From: Apostichopus japonicus
Taxonomy: Eukaryota; Echinodermata; Holothuroidea; Aspidochirotida; Stichopodidae
Assembly (NCBI RefSeq): GCF_037975245.1
Contig: NC_092563.1
Coordinates: forward strand, 13,254,001 to 13,318,000
Direction of reading: 5' to 3'
DNA: 64,000 bases
The notes below the pieces were generated by a model. It saw nothing but the letters and a program-made list of their open reading frames with translations, ran no database searches and had not been told where the DNA came from. A program made the translations under genes and the position numbers. Every line of letters begins with the position of its first letter. Position 1 is the first letter of the stretch. Below, piece after piece: positions 38,494 to 48,272 of this stretch.

Positions 38494-39090
38494 CTACAAA
38501 ACAGAATCATTTTGTAAGAAACCTGCTGATCAATAATTGCAGCTGGTTGTGTTTTTATAACAAGTCACCTCCCACTATCACAATCACACCCACACAAACA
38601 TACATCATTACACAAGCATAAAATATTGTTAGGTTGGGTGTACCGGTCTTGAATGAGAGAGAGAGTTATATTTTATCCCTATAAAAAGCTGTTGCCTGCA
38701 GAGAAAATTAACCCACACTTATGCCTACCACACATTTAAATTGCAGATATAAACCATATAAGCCTAGCCTAATTTGCATTTATATAAGAATCAATGTTGA
38801 AATTGTTATTATCTTTACAGTTAATCTTATACCACACATGTAGGAAATGTTTGTTGTGAATGCTAAGAATCTGAACCACCTAGTTATAGGTACTAAACAT
38901 ATTACACAGGCTGTTTTTAAATGATAAATAATAAACAATTTTGATAATTATATGTTTGATTCCGGTTTAGTCTAGTCCCAAATACTGGCAGTGAAGAAAA
39001 GCAACCTACACAGAGGTAAGCAAAAATATACTAAAAGGCAAATGGAATAACGGAGTTGGACTGGGAGGGAGGGGACACAGATAGAATGAT

Positions 39091-39155
39091 GGGTGGGAGG
39101 AGGGGGAGTGAGATGGGGAGGGGAGGGAAGGGATGGGGAGGGGAGGGAAAGGGGG
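39091..39155 (+). repeat. G-rich polypurine tract (GGGA-type)
   Basis: Almost pure purine with many runs of three to five G separated by single A or T, giving several possible G-quadruplexes on the plus strand and a mirror-like H-DNA-prone tract. Confidence 0.9.
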
Positions 39156-39451
39156 ATGAAGACCTCTTGAGGAAAAGCATAGAAACAAGAGGTAGACTGA
39201 CACAAAGTTGTCCACATTTTCAATAAACAGACCCACATGTAAGAAAGTGTTCTAGCCTTTATTTCTTAAGACTAATCCTAATATTTCAAAAACCTCCACC
39301 TCAAAATACTGAGTTACAAACTTAATATAATTAAATCAACTTGTTGCAACCTTATCTAAATTGTCATGCACATTGCAATGTTCCAAAAGGGAAAACCAAA
39401 GTGGTCAGACATGGCAAACATGCTTAAACTCAATCACTGCTCTACTGAGCA

Positions 39452-39517
39452 GGGGGAGGGGGAAGGGGGGAGGGGAAGGGGGAGGGGGAGGGGAAGGGGG
39501 AGGGAAGGGGAGGGGAT
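39452..39517 (+). repeat. G-rich polypurine tract, second
   Basis: About 66 bases of only G and A apart from the ends, with more than ten runs of four to six G. A strong G-quadruplex or triplex candidate 300 bp from a similar tract. Confidence 0.92.
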
Positions 39518-39974
39518 GGACTGAGGCATGAATTGCTACCGTCTCAGTAATCCAAGAGCACACTGCTGGTACCTTGAAAATGAGGTGCATTTGTGGCACC
39601 TCAGATAAAACTAGTCCTGTTCCGGACCATTTTTACCCAAGCCAGTTAACCAGTAGGCCAATCGGTATACACTGACGATGACATGTTGCTATGCAACGAT
39701 CATCACAAAAATGCAATGGTCCAAGAAATTTGGTGATGCCAAAAATGTTAGAAAGAAATCAAATACACCCTCACTCACATTCAAACTTGGTCAAACAACT
39801 ACTTCACTGCCAGGCTTGAAGATTGTGAGTACTGAGATGCTACACTTGACGGAAAAGAATTGTTGACAAAGTTTGGGTACATTTAGGATGCTAAAACGTG
39901 GAGGACATACAAGATAAGAGCATCCTCAAAAAGCTGTAAGCATGTTTCAGATGTAAACAACAAACACATCTGTC

Positions 39975-40201
39975 ACCTTCCCCCCCCCACCCTACCACCC
40001 CCTGGGTTACCTTTTTGCCCATACCCTATTAACACCCTCATGTAAACACCTTCCCCTCCCCCCACCCCCCCCCCCCCCCCCCTCCGAGTTACCTTAAGGC
40101 CCATACCCTATTAACACCCTCATGTAAACACCTTCCCCTCCTCCCACCCCCCCTCCGAGTTACCTTAAGGCCCATACCCTATTAACACCCTCATGTAAAC
40201 A
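39975..40201. repeat. C-rich tandem repeat, about 3 copies of 71-82 bp
   Basis: CCCATACCCTATTAACACCC followed by TCATGTAAACA recurs at 40018, 40100 and 40171, each preceded by GAGTTACCTTAAGG-like sequence and a C-run. The unit length differs because the C-run differs; the longest is 18 C at 40065-40082. The last two copies are nearly identical, so the array is young or being homogenised. Confidence 0.93.
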
Positions 40202-40886
40202 TGCATGGCAAATCATTCCAATGTAACATGTGCATACTAACATTTCTCTTATAGATGCACAAATGATACTGTTTGTGTCATGATGTCACTAAATACAAAT
40301 GACAAACATCACCTTTCCACCATCACTTTACGAAACCAGTAGCTAAATCGACACAAACTCAGAAGAAACTCAACACATAATTCACACACTTAACAATCAA
40401 GGCAACTCCGATCCACATTCCAAGAATTAACAGACCAAAAAATTATCCAGAAAATACTTCCACCTCAATAAATTTGACCTCCTGGCCACCCATGCCATTT
40501 AAGTTTTCACTAAAGGCAACCTCAGTGAGACTCCTGTGACCTACTTCCTGGCCTACTTCCAAGGCTCACTGGCAGGCTCCACTATGTTTGACCTTTGACA
40601 TCTCAGTAGGATTAAAACATTGGCAGGTATATTGTTACAAGAGACAGCTACAGGCAAATCAATCTGCAAAAACCTACATATTTGTCTTAACTGAGATCAA
40701 ACACAAGACATGCATAAAAGCAAACATACCTAGGGTCTCTCAACTAATCTATTCAAATTATTTGGAATATCACAAAAGAGACTAGCGGTCAAGGGTCACG
40801 CCCCATCTGTGCAAAAGAAAACCTTTTGATCTCCCTCCACTCTCTCACAAAAGTAAACATTAGATGAGCAGCGGGGCTATCTATAC

Positions 40887-41025
40887 CTGAGATGACTGCT
40901 GACAGTGGAGGCTGTGAAGAAGGCCTTGGAGGGGAACTCCTCCGTTTATGTTGGTTGTTGTAACTACAGTGCGAGGAAACGGATCTCCAAGAGGCCACTT
41001 TACGATACATATCCTGTCTCGCCAT
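40887..41025 (-). CDS. Unrecognised 74-aa protein gene, first coding exon
   Basis: The ATG at 41025 lies in a good Kozak context (AGGATGG). It opens 46 codons that end at a donor CTCAG|GTATAG in phase 1. The peptide begins MARQDMYRKVASWRSVSS, then has a basic KRRSSPPRPSSQPP stretch typical of a disordered, phosphorylatable linker, and ends LSAVIS. Joined to the exon at 38408-38493 the product is 74 residues with no frame break: a basic, Ser/Pro-rich N-half and an acidic C-half. The intron is 2393 bp. A different frame is open upstream from an ATG near 41138, but its phase would stop two codons into the next exon, so I prefer the shorter start. The exon pair is an inference from splice signals and phase; no homologue is recognised. 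Confidence 0.45.
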
Positions 41026-41551
41026 CCTTTGAAAACACAGAAAATTGACAAAAGTCGTCGTCTTCGTCGTAGAGAGGAAACCCACATCAGCCGGCTAGAT
41101 CCAATGGAGATCCGCATCATCATCAAACCAGGCTGCATGGTTTGACTCTCTGATTCATTCCGTTATCATCCTGCTAATGACTAGTATCTCGACCCGGTTG
41201 TGGCACGGACAAAGTTGACAGTCGCTGCCGATGCATGCCAAAAATAAATTTTGCACCTGACGGAATTTATCGTTCTTTCTGTCCTATATGAAGATATGTA
41301 AAGAGGCACCGTCCCCTTGAGGTTGAAAAGTGATGCCTGCAGAGAGGAGTGATTACTGTAGTACCCAAAAAACAACACCCCCTGAAGCTACGTATCACAC
41401 ACGGCCTGCGGACAAATCACACAAGTAACTACTGGCAACGACAACCACGACGATTACCCCAGCTTTGACGTTTCTCAATTTAGAAACAAACATGCATTGT
41501 AAACGTGACAAGTAAAACGAGTATAGGATTAGATCACAGTAAATCGCTTAC

Positions 41552-41609
41552 CTAAAGTGACGCATGCTAAGACAGGAATACACTCGTATCCAGACTGAAC
41601 GTAACTCAT
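41552..41609 (-). CDS. Candidate alternative first coding exon
   Basis: On the minus strand the ATG at 41609 opens MSYVQSGYECIPVLACVTL and meets a strong donor TTTAG|GTAAGCG in phase 1. It lies within a 154-codon open frame (41529-41993), the longest in the window, that runs past the donor. Phase allows splicing either to the exon at 38493 (junction TL-D-ILMHL) or to the PPP4R1 exon at 7002 (TL-V-GDEA). It could be an alternative promoter or first exon of either gene. Support is the donor and phase only. Confidence 0.25.
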
Positions 41610-41993
41610 CTTGAAGCTGTCACAAGCCAATAATACACATCCCAAAGTTGTTATCTCCCGGACGGAACGGTAAAAAAAAAAAATGATCGCAACCTCCTCG
41701 ACGGAGCTGATATATATACTCTCCTTCACTGTACGGGTGAAAGGTACGCCATGCGGGCCTGAATCCCAGGCTGTCCGGCTCTCGGCTGTATCTAAATAAA
41801 CATTTAAGCAGCGAATAAACCTCATAAAGATTTCTAATTTCGATATGTTATGATTATGATTCCCTTGGCCGGAAACCAGAGAGGCATGCAAGCTATGCGA
41901 GTGCTCCCCATCATCTGATGACAAAAATACCAAACTATTTTGGTGGTGTATATGTTTATGTGTGTGTGTGTGATAACAATAAGAGCCATCCAA

Positions 41994-44642
41994 TTAAAAG
42001 TCATGGGACGAAACCGACAGCCGACGAGGATGCTCCATCCATCTCAACGTTGTGCAGCTTGCACCGTTCAAAGAGCAAGGGTTCACACCCAAAATAGCAT
42101 CATCACAGTGACATTAAACCAGAAGTCCTCCTCTTACTAATGAATAATCTCGTCATCCTGTCTTGAATGGGACGATCATCTGCCCTGTTAAACTATTTCC
42201 TAGAACAGGCTTGACATTTTCATGAGTATCACTTCGACAAGATTAGCAAATGCCATTGAGGAGCTTTGGCTAGTAATAACAAACCAACTTCGTTTCTTGT
42301 AGAATGCATCCCATCTCTGAGCTACCGTATGTTCGATTCCTCTGTCATGATTACAATGCTCAGCTGACACATATGCAATGTAAACTGTATGAACATAGAC
42401 GATGATTAAATTTACTCTATTAGTGCACTGCAGATCTTCTCCAATGGGACCCAAAAACCCAAAGAAAATTTAGCCTCAGAATCTCTTCATTCCAAGAATT
42501 ATTTTGGTTCAACCATGGCTTTGTCAAGTCAAATCCTTGATAGCTTCACATTTTCTTCAATCCTATTTGTCACGAAATAGAAACAGAGGTCTAACGTTTG
42601 AGTTGATTTGGTTAAAGATTCAAGTGATATGTTGCCTACTGAACTGTGATGTACACGGAATCAAGATGTTGTCAATGATTACGGTTTTTGCAAGGACAAA
42701 GTTTATGGTTTAGGTCGATCTGTTATCTTGCAGATAGTGCAGATAGATTGAGTAACTATACATACCTTGATCACTCATGATGAGAAATACTACTTAAAAC
42801 TGATTCATGCCAAAGCAATAAGGACTTATATGTGATGCAAATATGCTGCTTTTCTTTTTAATATGAACTACTTTATTCCATTCAAACTGGTCTGTTCTTC
42901 TAAAGTAATCTCTGAAATTTAACATTGATTTAAAGGATGTTCAGTGATGCAAATTTAACTTCCGAAACTTTACTACTTAACAGGATACATTGGCCAAGGT
43001 TAAAATGGAATTTGCTAATCCTTTCAGAACTTGTACCACTCTTTTATATCATGCTAGGTGGTAAGGATATAAAGTGATAAAAATTTTTAATACAAATACA
43101 CCATGATACTTTAATACCTTTGTGTGTACCTTAGCATTATCATTGAGTACCTTAGCATTATCAGCATACATACTTTTACATTATCATCATGTATTTTTGA
43201 ACTATCATTGTGTTCTCTAATATTATTATGTTAATTTGTGGCCCTGTTGGCCTTCCATACTTCTGATGTCCAAACAGTTACCAGAGAGCTGCTCTATACA
43301 AGTGAAGCAAGAATGCAACATTTTTGTGGATTTTCCCGACATCGGGAAATTCATTTGTGGTTTTCAAAGCAAGCAGTTCAAGCAAGCTTCTTTCCACATT
43401 GAGCACCAATCCTGAGTGGGGGAAGTGGGGAGGGGAGGGGCCTGGTGAGTCATTGTTCAGTTTTCATGGAAGCTCCTGGGTTCCCGGACCTACAAGTGTG
43501 TGGACGTCTACTGCAAGTTTCCATGGTAAATTGCTTCATTGACTTTAAATAATCCACCGGAAGGATACACTGACAGACCAATCACATATTCCAATAGACC
43601 CTCCAGTAAACTGTTCTCACAATATTGGCGGGTAAAATATGGCCTTGTGGAACCTTGGTGTTCAGTTAAAAATAATCATAATGATAATACTAATTATACA
43701 GTGGATTTATATAGTGCCAAATCAGAAACAAGAAAATAGTTGCTCGAGGTGCTTAACATACAAGTCAACTGCAATCAAATGAATTAAGAAATGAAGTCTT
43801 TAGGTAGATCTTACAGTTAAATGTACTAAGTTTGGTAAAAAACAGATGTGGGCAATTAATCAAGTTCTGCTTTCCAGAGCAGTGTAACATGAATTTCAGG
43901 ATAAAATACAAGAAAATGCTTTCAACAAGCTGGCCAGCTTCATTTATAACATGGTGGAAAATATATTGGTACCTTCTACTTAATCAGGAGGTGGAAGGGG
44001 GTGGGGGGGGGGGGGAGGAGGGGACCAGGCAGATTGCTTTAACATCACTGTACAAGGTTCCACAAATGGCAGCATCATAGTGCAGCTTATTATCGGACTG
44101 ATATATGTCAGCTAAGAGTATTATATTTTGGCCTAGAACACCAAAGAGATTCATACACATTTTGTTTTGTTTTTCAGCAGGGTTATCAACTCTGTAATCA
44201 CCATTCACTGATATAACACTTTTTGCACTTTCATCAATGGGTGATGAACTTTGGTGAACTTCTCCTTGATCCAATAACTTATTATTTGAGATATATTTTT
44301 TGGCCTAGTTAAAATTCAACCAAATTACAGAGCTGCCTTCCTTCAAGTTTACCTGTCCAGCATTTGTGGAAAATAAGGCAACACTGGGATGATCTCATTC
44401 ACTTTCAAACTGTTTCGCTTTCTCTGTTTAAACCACACTGATTAACATTTTAATCTTTACGACATACAAATATCTTGACAAGATATTTGAAGATGATAAT
44501 TAAAAGTACCCACGTAATATGATCCAATCATTACTTATTCGGTATATTTTTAGTTCACGGTTATTACCGGATACCAAGTTCCTTCACTAATCATATAATC
44601 ACAAACAACTGTATCTAAGCCGTACTTCTACTACATGCAACA
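41994..44642. other. Non-coding stretch
   Basis: No firm gene. Contains the MSDQ candidate, a short ACCTTAGCATTATCA duplication near 43130-43165 and a G-rich tract with 13 consecutive G at 44003-44015. Confidence 0.5.
42766..42778 (-). CDS. Candidate very short start exon, MSDQ
   Basis: ATGAGTGATCAAG followed by donor GTATGT on the minus strand. The four codons MSDQ plus one base would give MSDQ-V-GDEADDG when joined to the PPP4R1 exon at 7002, or MSDQ-D-ILMHLD with the exon at 38493. The motif is too short to be more than a candidate. Confidence 0.12.
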
Positions 44643-44834
44643 CTACAACCAACGAGTCCATTTTTTTCCCTGTTCAATTGTGTTGCTGATGCTTTTACAT
44701 TGCTCAGAGTCTACCATCACTTTTCTTATCATTTTCTCCGACAGGAAGATTGGATTTATTCCCAACCAGCTCTTTCCATTACTACTATCTGCATTCTCAT
44801 GAATAATGCTGGCAAGCTGTCCCACAAGTGAGCT
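44643..44834 (-). CDS. Candidate terminal coding exon, family unknown
   Basis: A possible acceptor (CTCGTTATAG) is followed by 63 codons and TAG on the minus strand. The peptide SSLVGQLASIIHENADSSNG-KSWLGINPIFLSEKMIRK, ending GKKWTRWL, has balanced, protein-like composition unlike the Ile/Tyr/Phe-rich chance frames elsewhere in the window. There is no ATG at its start, so it would be the last exon of a gene lying to the right, or a fragment of decayed coding DNA. No family recognised and no upstream exon found. Confidence 0.27.
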   Translation of the reverse strand, partial: SSLVGQLASIIHENADSSNGKSWLGINPIFLSEKMIRKVMVDSEQCKSISNTIEQGKKWTRWL

Positions 44835-46289
44835 CTATAACGAGCTGATAGCCGACATTGAATTATCACGACTGCCTGTTATAGCTTTCTGTTCGGTTAC
44901 AGTCCCAGTAGGATTTTTACTTACTGTAGATCGCACGATGCGGTCATGTGACAGTACCGTGGAACTGTTTCATCGGTGCATAAAGTTAACTGCTTTTACC
45001 AAACACAGAAACCAGAAATAGTTACTGTGCATGGTTGTTAATTAAAACTACACAATAAAACAACGGTTGTTGTGTTTTACTCCCAACCATCAAACAATAA
45101 CACCATCGTAAAAAAATGTTTTTTTTTTTTAAATACTTTGTATGCCAAATACATTCTACAGTTGCCTGAAATGTTGTCAAATGTAAGAATTAAAGAATAT
45201 TTCATGAATAGGAAAGGTAGACCCGAAAAAGTTCTGCGGGCTTCTCGTGTTCACTTTGAAAAATCCTTGATATCACATATCCAAGGCTTGACAACATGAA
45301 TGGCACAGATGGCTTTCACTCTCGTTACCCTTGACATCAGGAAATACCGCTGTGTCACTCCAAAGATGACCCTACTAATGGCAAAAAAATTCCTGCCATC
45401 AGGAAAGATGTTTCCCAGTCTAAAAAGACACCACATGTTACGAAACAAAACTGAGCAAGCCACATCATATCATAGGTATGTGTCTTGAAAGGGTATTTTA
45501 CTAAGTAATATCACAGGATCGAAATCAAAGCCAGTGGTGAGATCAGGCTTTATCTTACTTGCTCCTTACTGTGCTGGCTAAATGCCATGGAATTTACAGC
45601 AGCAGTCAGCCAACTTTGTCAACAAGGTAATGAAAAGCACATGAAGGTTAAACTTAAGTACAATATAAAGTTATTCTTTCTTGCCCCCATAATTTTGGGG
45701 AGACAGCTGTATCCACAAAACAGGAAGACAAGTGTCTTTGCAACTATGATTCTGATGATTTTTTTTTTTTTTTTTGTGGATTAAGGTATTATATTTTCTG
45801 GCAATATCATTCCTTCATTGCGTTTGCTAGCCTAACATCAGATGTGTAGCCAATTTCTATATTCTAGTACACAATACCAGTAGCATATAAACATGGTAGT
45901 AGGTGAACAGCCATGATAGGAAGAGCTTAATCAACGCTGACTGAAACCTCTACACTGATGAAAATAGAAATAAAAGATTAATTATGTTTAATAGAAGTCA
46001 CAAAACAGCCGACAATTAATTACCAACGGTCACTTCCTTCCTCACTGAGGGACATTGGTCAATTATTTTAACCAAGCTAACATACAGTTTATAGGTCCAC
46101 GTGGAATCATCCATAGAGAAATCCATTAGATCCAGTACTGTCTGCAATATATTTGAATTGCTTCTACCTATGTAACCCCTAGCAACTATGTAATCCCTTG
46201 TAACTTTAAAGACTTAGCATCATGTTACAAATAATGCTACAGTTTGCTTTGCACTATATATACAAACTGATGGTACTATACCTAACAGA

Positions 46290-46598
46290 AAACAATAGGA
46301 TTCTTCTACTCAGTAATGTGGGATCCACATAGCAAATATGAACTACATCAAAGTTTATTTTTGAGTTAAACATTGTGTTTTAGGTTCTGAGATTTTGACC
46401 CCAAATGACCTTTGATCACTGCAGAAAACAATATGGTTTCTTGTACTCAATAAGGTGAATCCACATTACCGAATACCAAGTTCACAGAAAATGTACTTTT
46501 GTCAGTTATTGAGAGCTTACAAGCCAAGATGCCACATACATACACACACACACATCCCATCACCTCACAAAGATTTCTGTGCCTTCAGCAAGGAATCC
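46290..46598 (+). repeat. Dispersed composite repeat, copy A
   Basis: Contains diverged monomers of about 140 bp around GGTTTCTTGTACTCA (46298, 46435), the phrase TTTGACCCCAAATGACCTTTG, a CACACACACACA stretch and the terminal GCCTTCAGCAAGGAATC. The same order of blocks recurs at 54840-55335 in the same orientation. It looks like an interspersed repeat built from tandem monomers; superfamily unknown. Confidence 0.7.
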
Positions 46599-47309
46599 AT
46601 GACACAGTTTACTTCCTGTTTCCACAAGTGGATGGAATTTTGGGCTGTTTATCATTACAAGATACTTGAGGCTAACCACACTAGGCCAGAAGGGGTTTGC
46701 TCATAAATATTTGAGGTCACTCTTGTCAAGCAACCTGTTAAACATATATGTGTGAGAACCTTCTGAGAGATGAAACCTGAGGTTTCAGTCTCCTCATAAT
46801 GTCTCTGTCCCACCATGCATCAAATAACCTACAGGGAGAACAACTTGTGGCATGTTAACTGTGAAAAGAATTTCAAAAGATTAAGAAATATTTTTTTATT
46901 TGGGATCTAAACCAAAGAGTACTGGAAAGCAGACAGCCAAGTTATTTAGCATATATATATACAATGGCACCCCAGGATGAATAAATCTAGAAGTGACTGG
47001 TGCAAATTGCAATCTTGATGAGGTGATGTAGTTGTTCCAAACATGGGACAAGTAATGTATGTTCTACATACTCCATAAATGAGCCACTACTCAAAGGAAT
47101 TGACTACTTTAGAGACTTGTTTCTCACTTACGCAGAGAGCTTGCCAAAACTAAAAAGATCCAATTCCAATTATGTGCAAATGGCACCTGATTAAGCAGGG
47201 CAAAACTTGCATGGTGGCATGCAGTATAGGGTATGTTTCTACTGACAACAACAATATGGTGTGACATAGGCTGACTTTACAACAGGCCAAAATTCTGCGA
47301 CAACTTTGA

Positions 47310-47579
47310 ATGTATCATCATCATGTTCACGACTTTGTCATGGTTTGCTCGCTCCTGTCTAAGTTAAAGGGAAGCAGATTTGCTGAGCCAGTTTGTTTTT
47401 ACAATTTCAAGGAAAGCAGTTCACAATTAGATGTCAACCTTGAAGCCTATCTAAAATTGTTAACATGTGTGGCCGGTCTGTTTCCAAATGCCTATAACTT
47501 GCAATGGGTATTGTACGAATCAACAGATACCTCCACATCACAAATACGAACTAATCAAAATGCTGTATCTATGGTCTAG
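47310..47579 (+). CDS. Short open frame of uncertain coding status
   Basis: Starts with ATG and runs 89 codons (MYHHHVHDFVMVCSLLSKLK... to ...NQNAVSMV). The middle, FAEPVCFYNFKESSSQLDVN and LEAYLKLLTCVAGLFP, has protein-like composition and helical periodicity. There is no recognised domain or clear promoter. A chance frame or decayed element is as likely as a gene. Confidence 0.15.
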   Translation: MYHHHVHDFVMVCSLLSKLKGSRFAEPVCFYNFKESSSQLDVNLEAYLKLLTCVAGLFPNAYNLQWVLYESTDTSTSQIRTNQNAVSMV

Positions 47580-48160
47580 GCACTTCATAAGCTTGAATAG
47601 CCAACTTTTCATTTCGTCCCGAAACTGGAGTTCTCCATTTCTGAGGGTATGAATTTCAGCATATATGGTTTAATGGAAAGTTCTTTCGGGCTTGTATTTT
47701 ACATATCTATCACACCCACTAATGGTAACAAGATTGAAAGTTGCTGGTTTTGAAACTCAAATGTTAAAATACTGAGTCGTTTCAAATTTCGGTACTCTCA
47801 AGAGTATGAAAGTTAATAAACATGTATGGTGCATCGTGGAGGTATGTAGGCAGTTGTTGCTATACAAATATAAAACATATGCTTGTAAATTTGGCCAGGA
47901 TAAAATTACTGGATGGAAATGAAATGGAAAGGGGAAATGAAAGAGATTTGCTCATCAGGAGTAGGGGAGTTGATTTCCTCAATTATCACCAAATATCAGA
48001 TAAAAACTAGACCAAAACAACCATATTACCCCATCCAAATATCCATTTTTAGATGCTATGCAATTACAGTTTTATTCTTGACAAAGTCCGTCTCATTTCA
48101 TTGTCAATACAAATCCTAGACCGTAGTGTGGATACTACTGTAGTGTCAAAGACCTTTCTT

Positions 48161-48272
48161 ATGCAAATGAAATGCAAATTGAGCATTGCAAATTGGCTTG
48201 CGTAGCTGGCTATTAATGATTAATCAATCGTGTTTCTTTGTTATGCTAGACTTTCTCTTTTGCTCGTATAAA
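48161..48272 (+). promoter_or_regulatory. Paired octamer motifs, homeodomain site and TATA box
   Basis: Two perfect ATGCAAAT octamers (48161-48168, 48172-48179; start-to-start 11 bp, one helical turn) are followed by TTAATGATTAATCAATC (about 48212-48229), a homeodomain/PBX-like cluster, and by TATAAA (48267-48272). The order resembles a POU-regulated promoter or enhancer pointing right. An AATAAA near 48403 lies about 130 bp beyond the TATA box. No transcript product is recognised. Confidence 0.3.

Larger units (their letters stand above)
38494..40886 (-). other. Proposed intron of the small minus-strand gene
   Basis: Contains two long G-rich polypurine tracts (39091-39155, 39452-39517) and a C-rich tandem repeat (39975-40201). 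In the proposed transcript the purine tracts would be C/U-rich. No further exon recognised. Confidence 0.45.

Noticed and set aside
38972-39238. Pro/Ser-rich minus-strand open frames near 39 kb
   Set aside because: Low-complexity translations of the GGGA polypurine tracts.
40881-41138. Alternative 85-codon frame (starting MQPGLMMMRIS) over the small-gene first exon
   Set aside because: It would leave the donor in phase 0 and stop two codons into the exon at 38493, whereas the overlapping frame joins cleanly.
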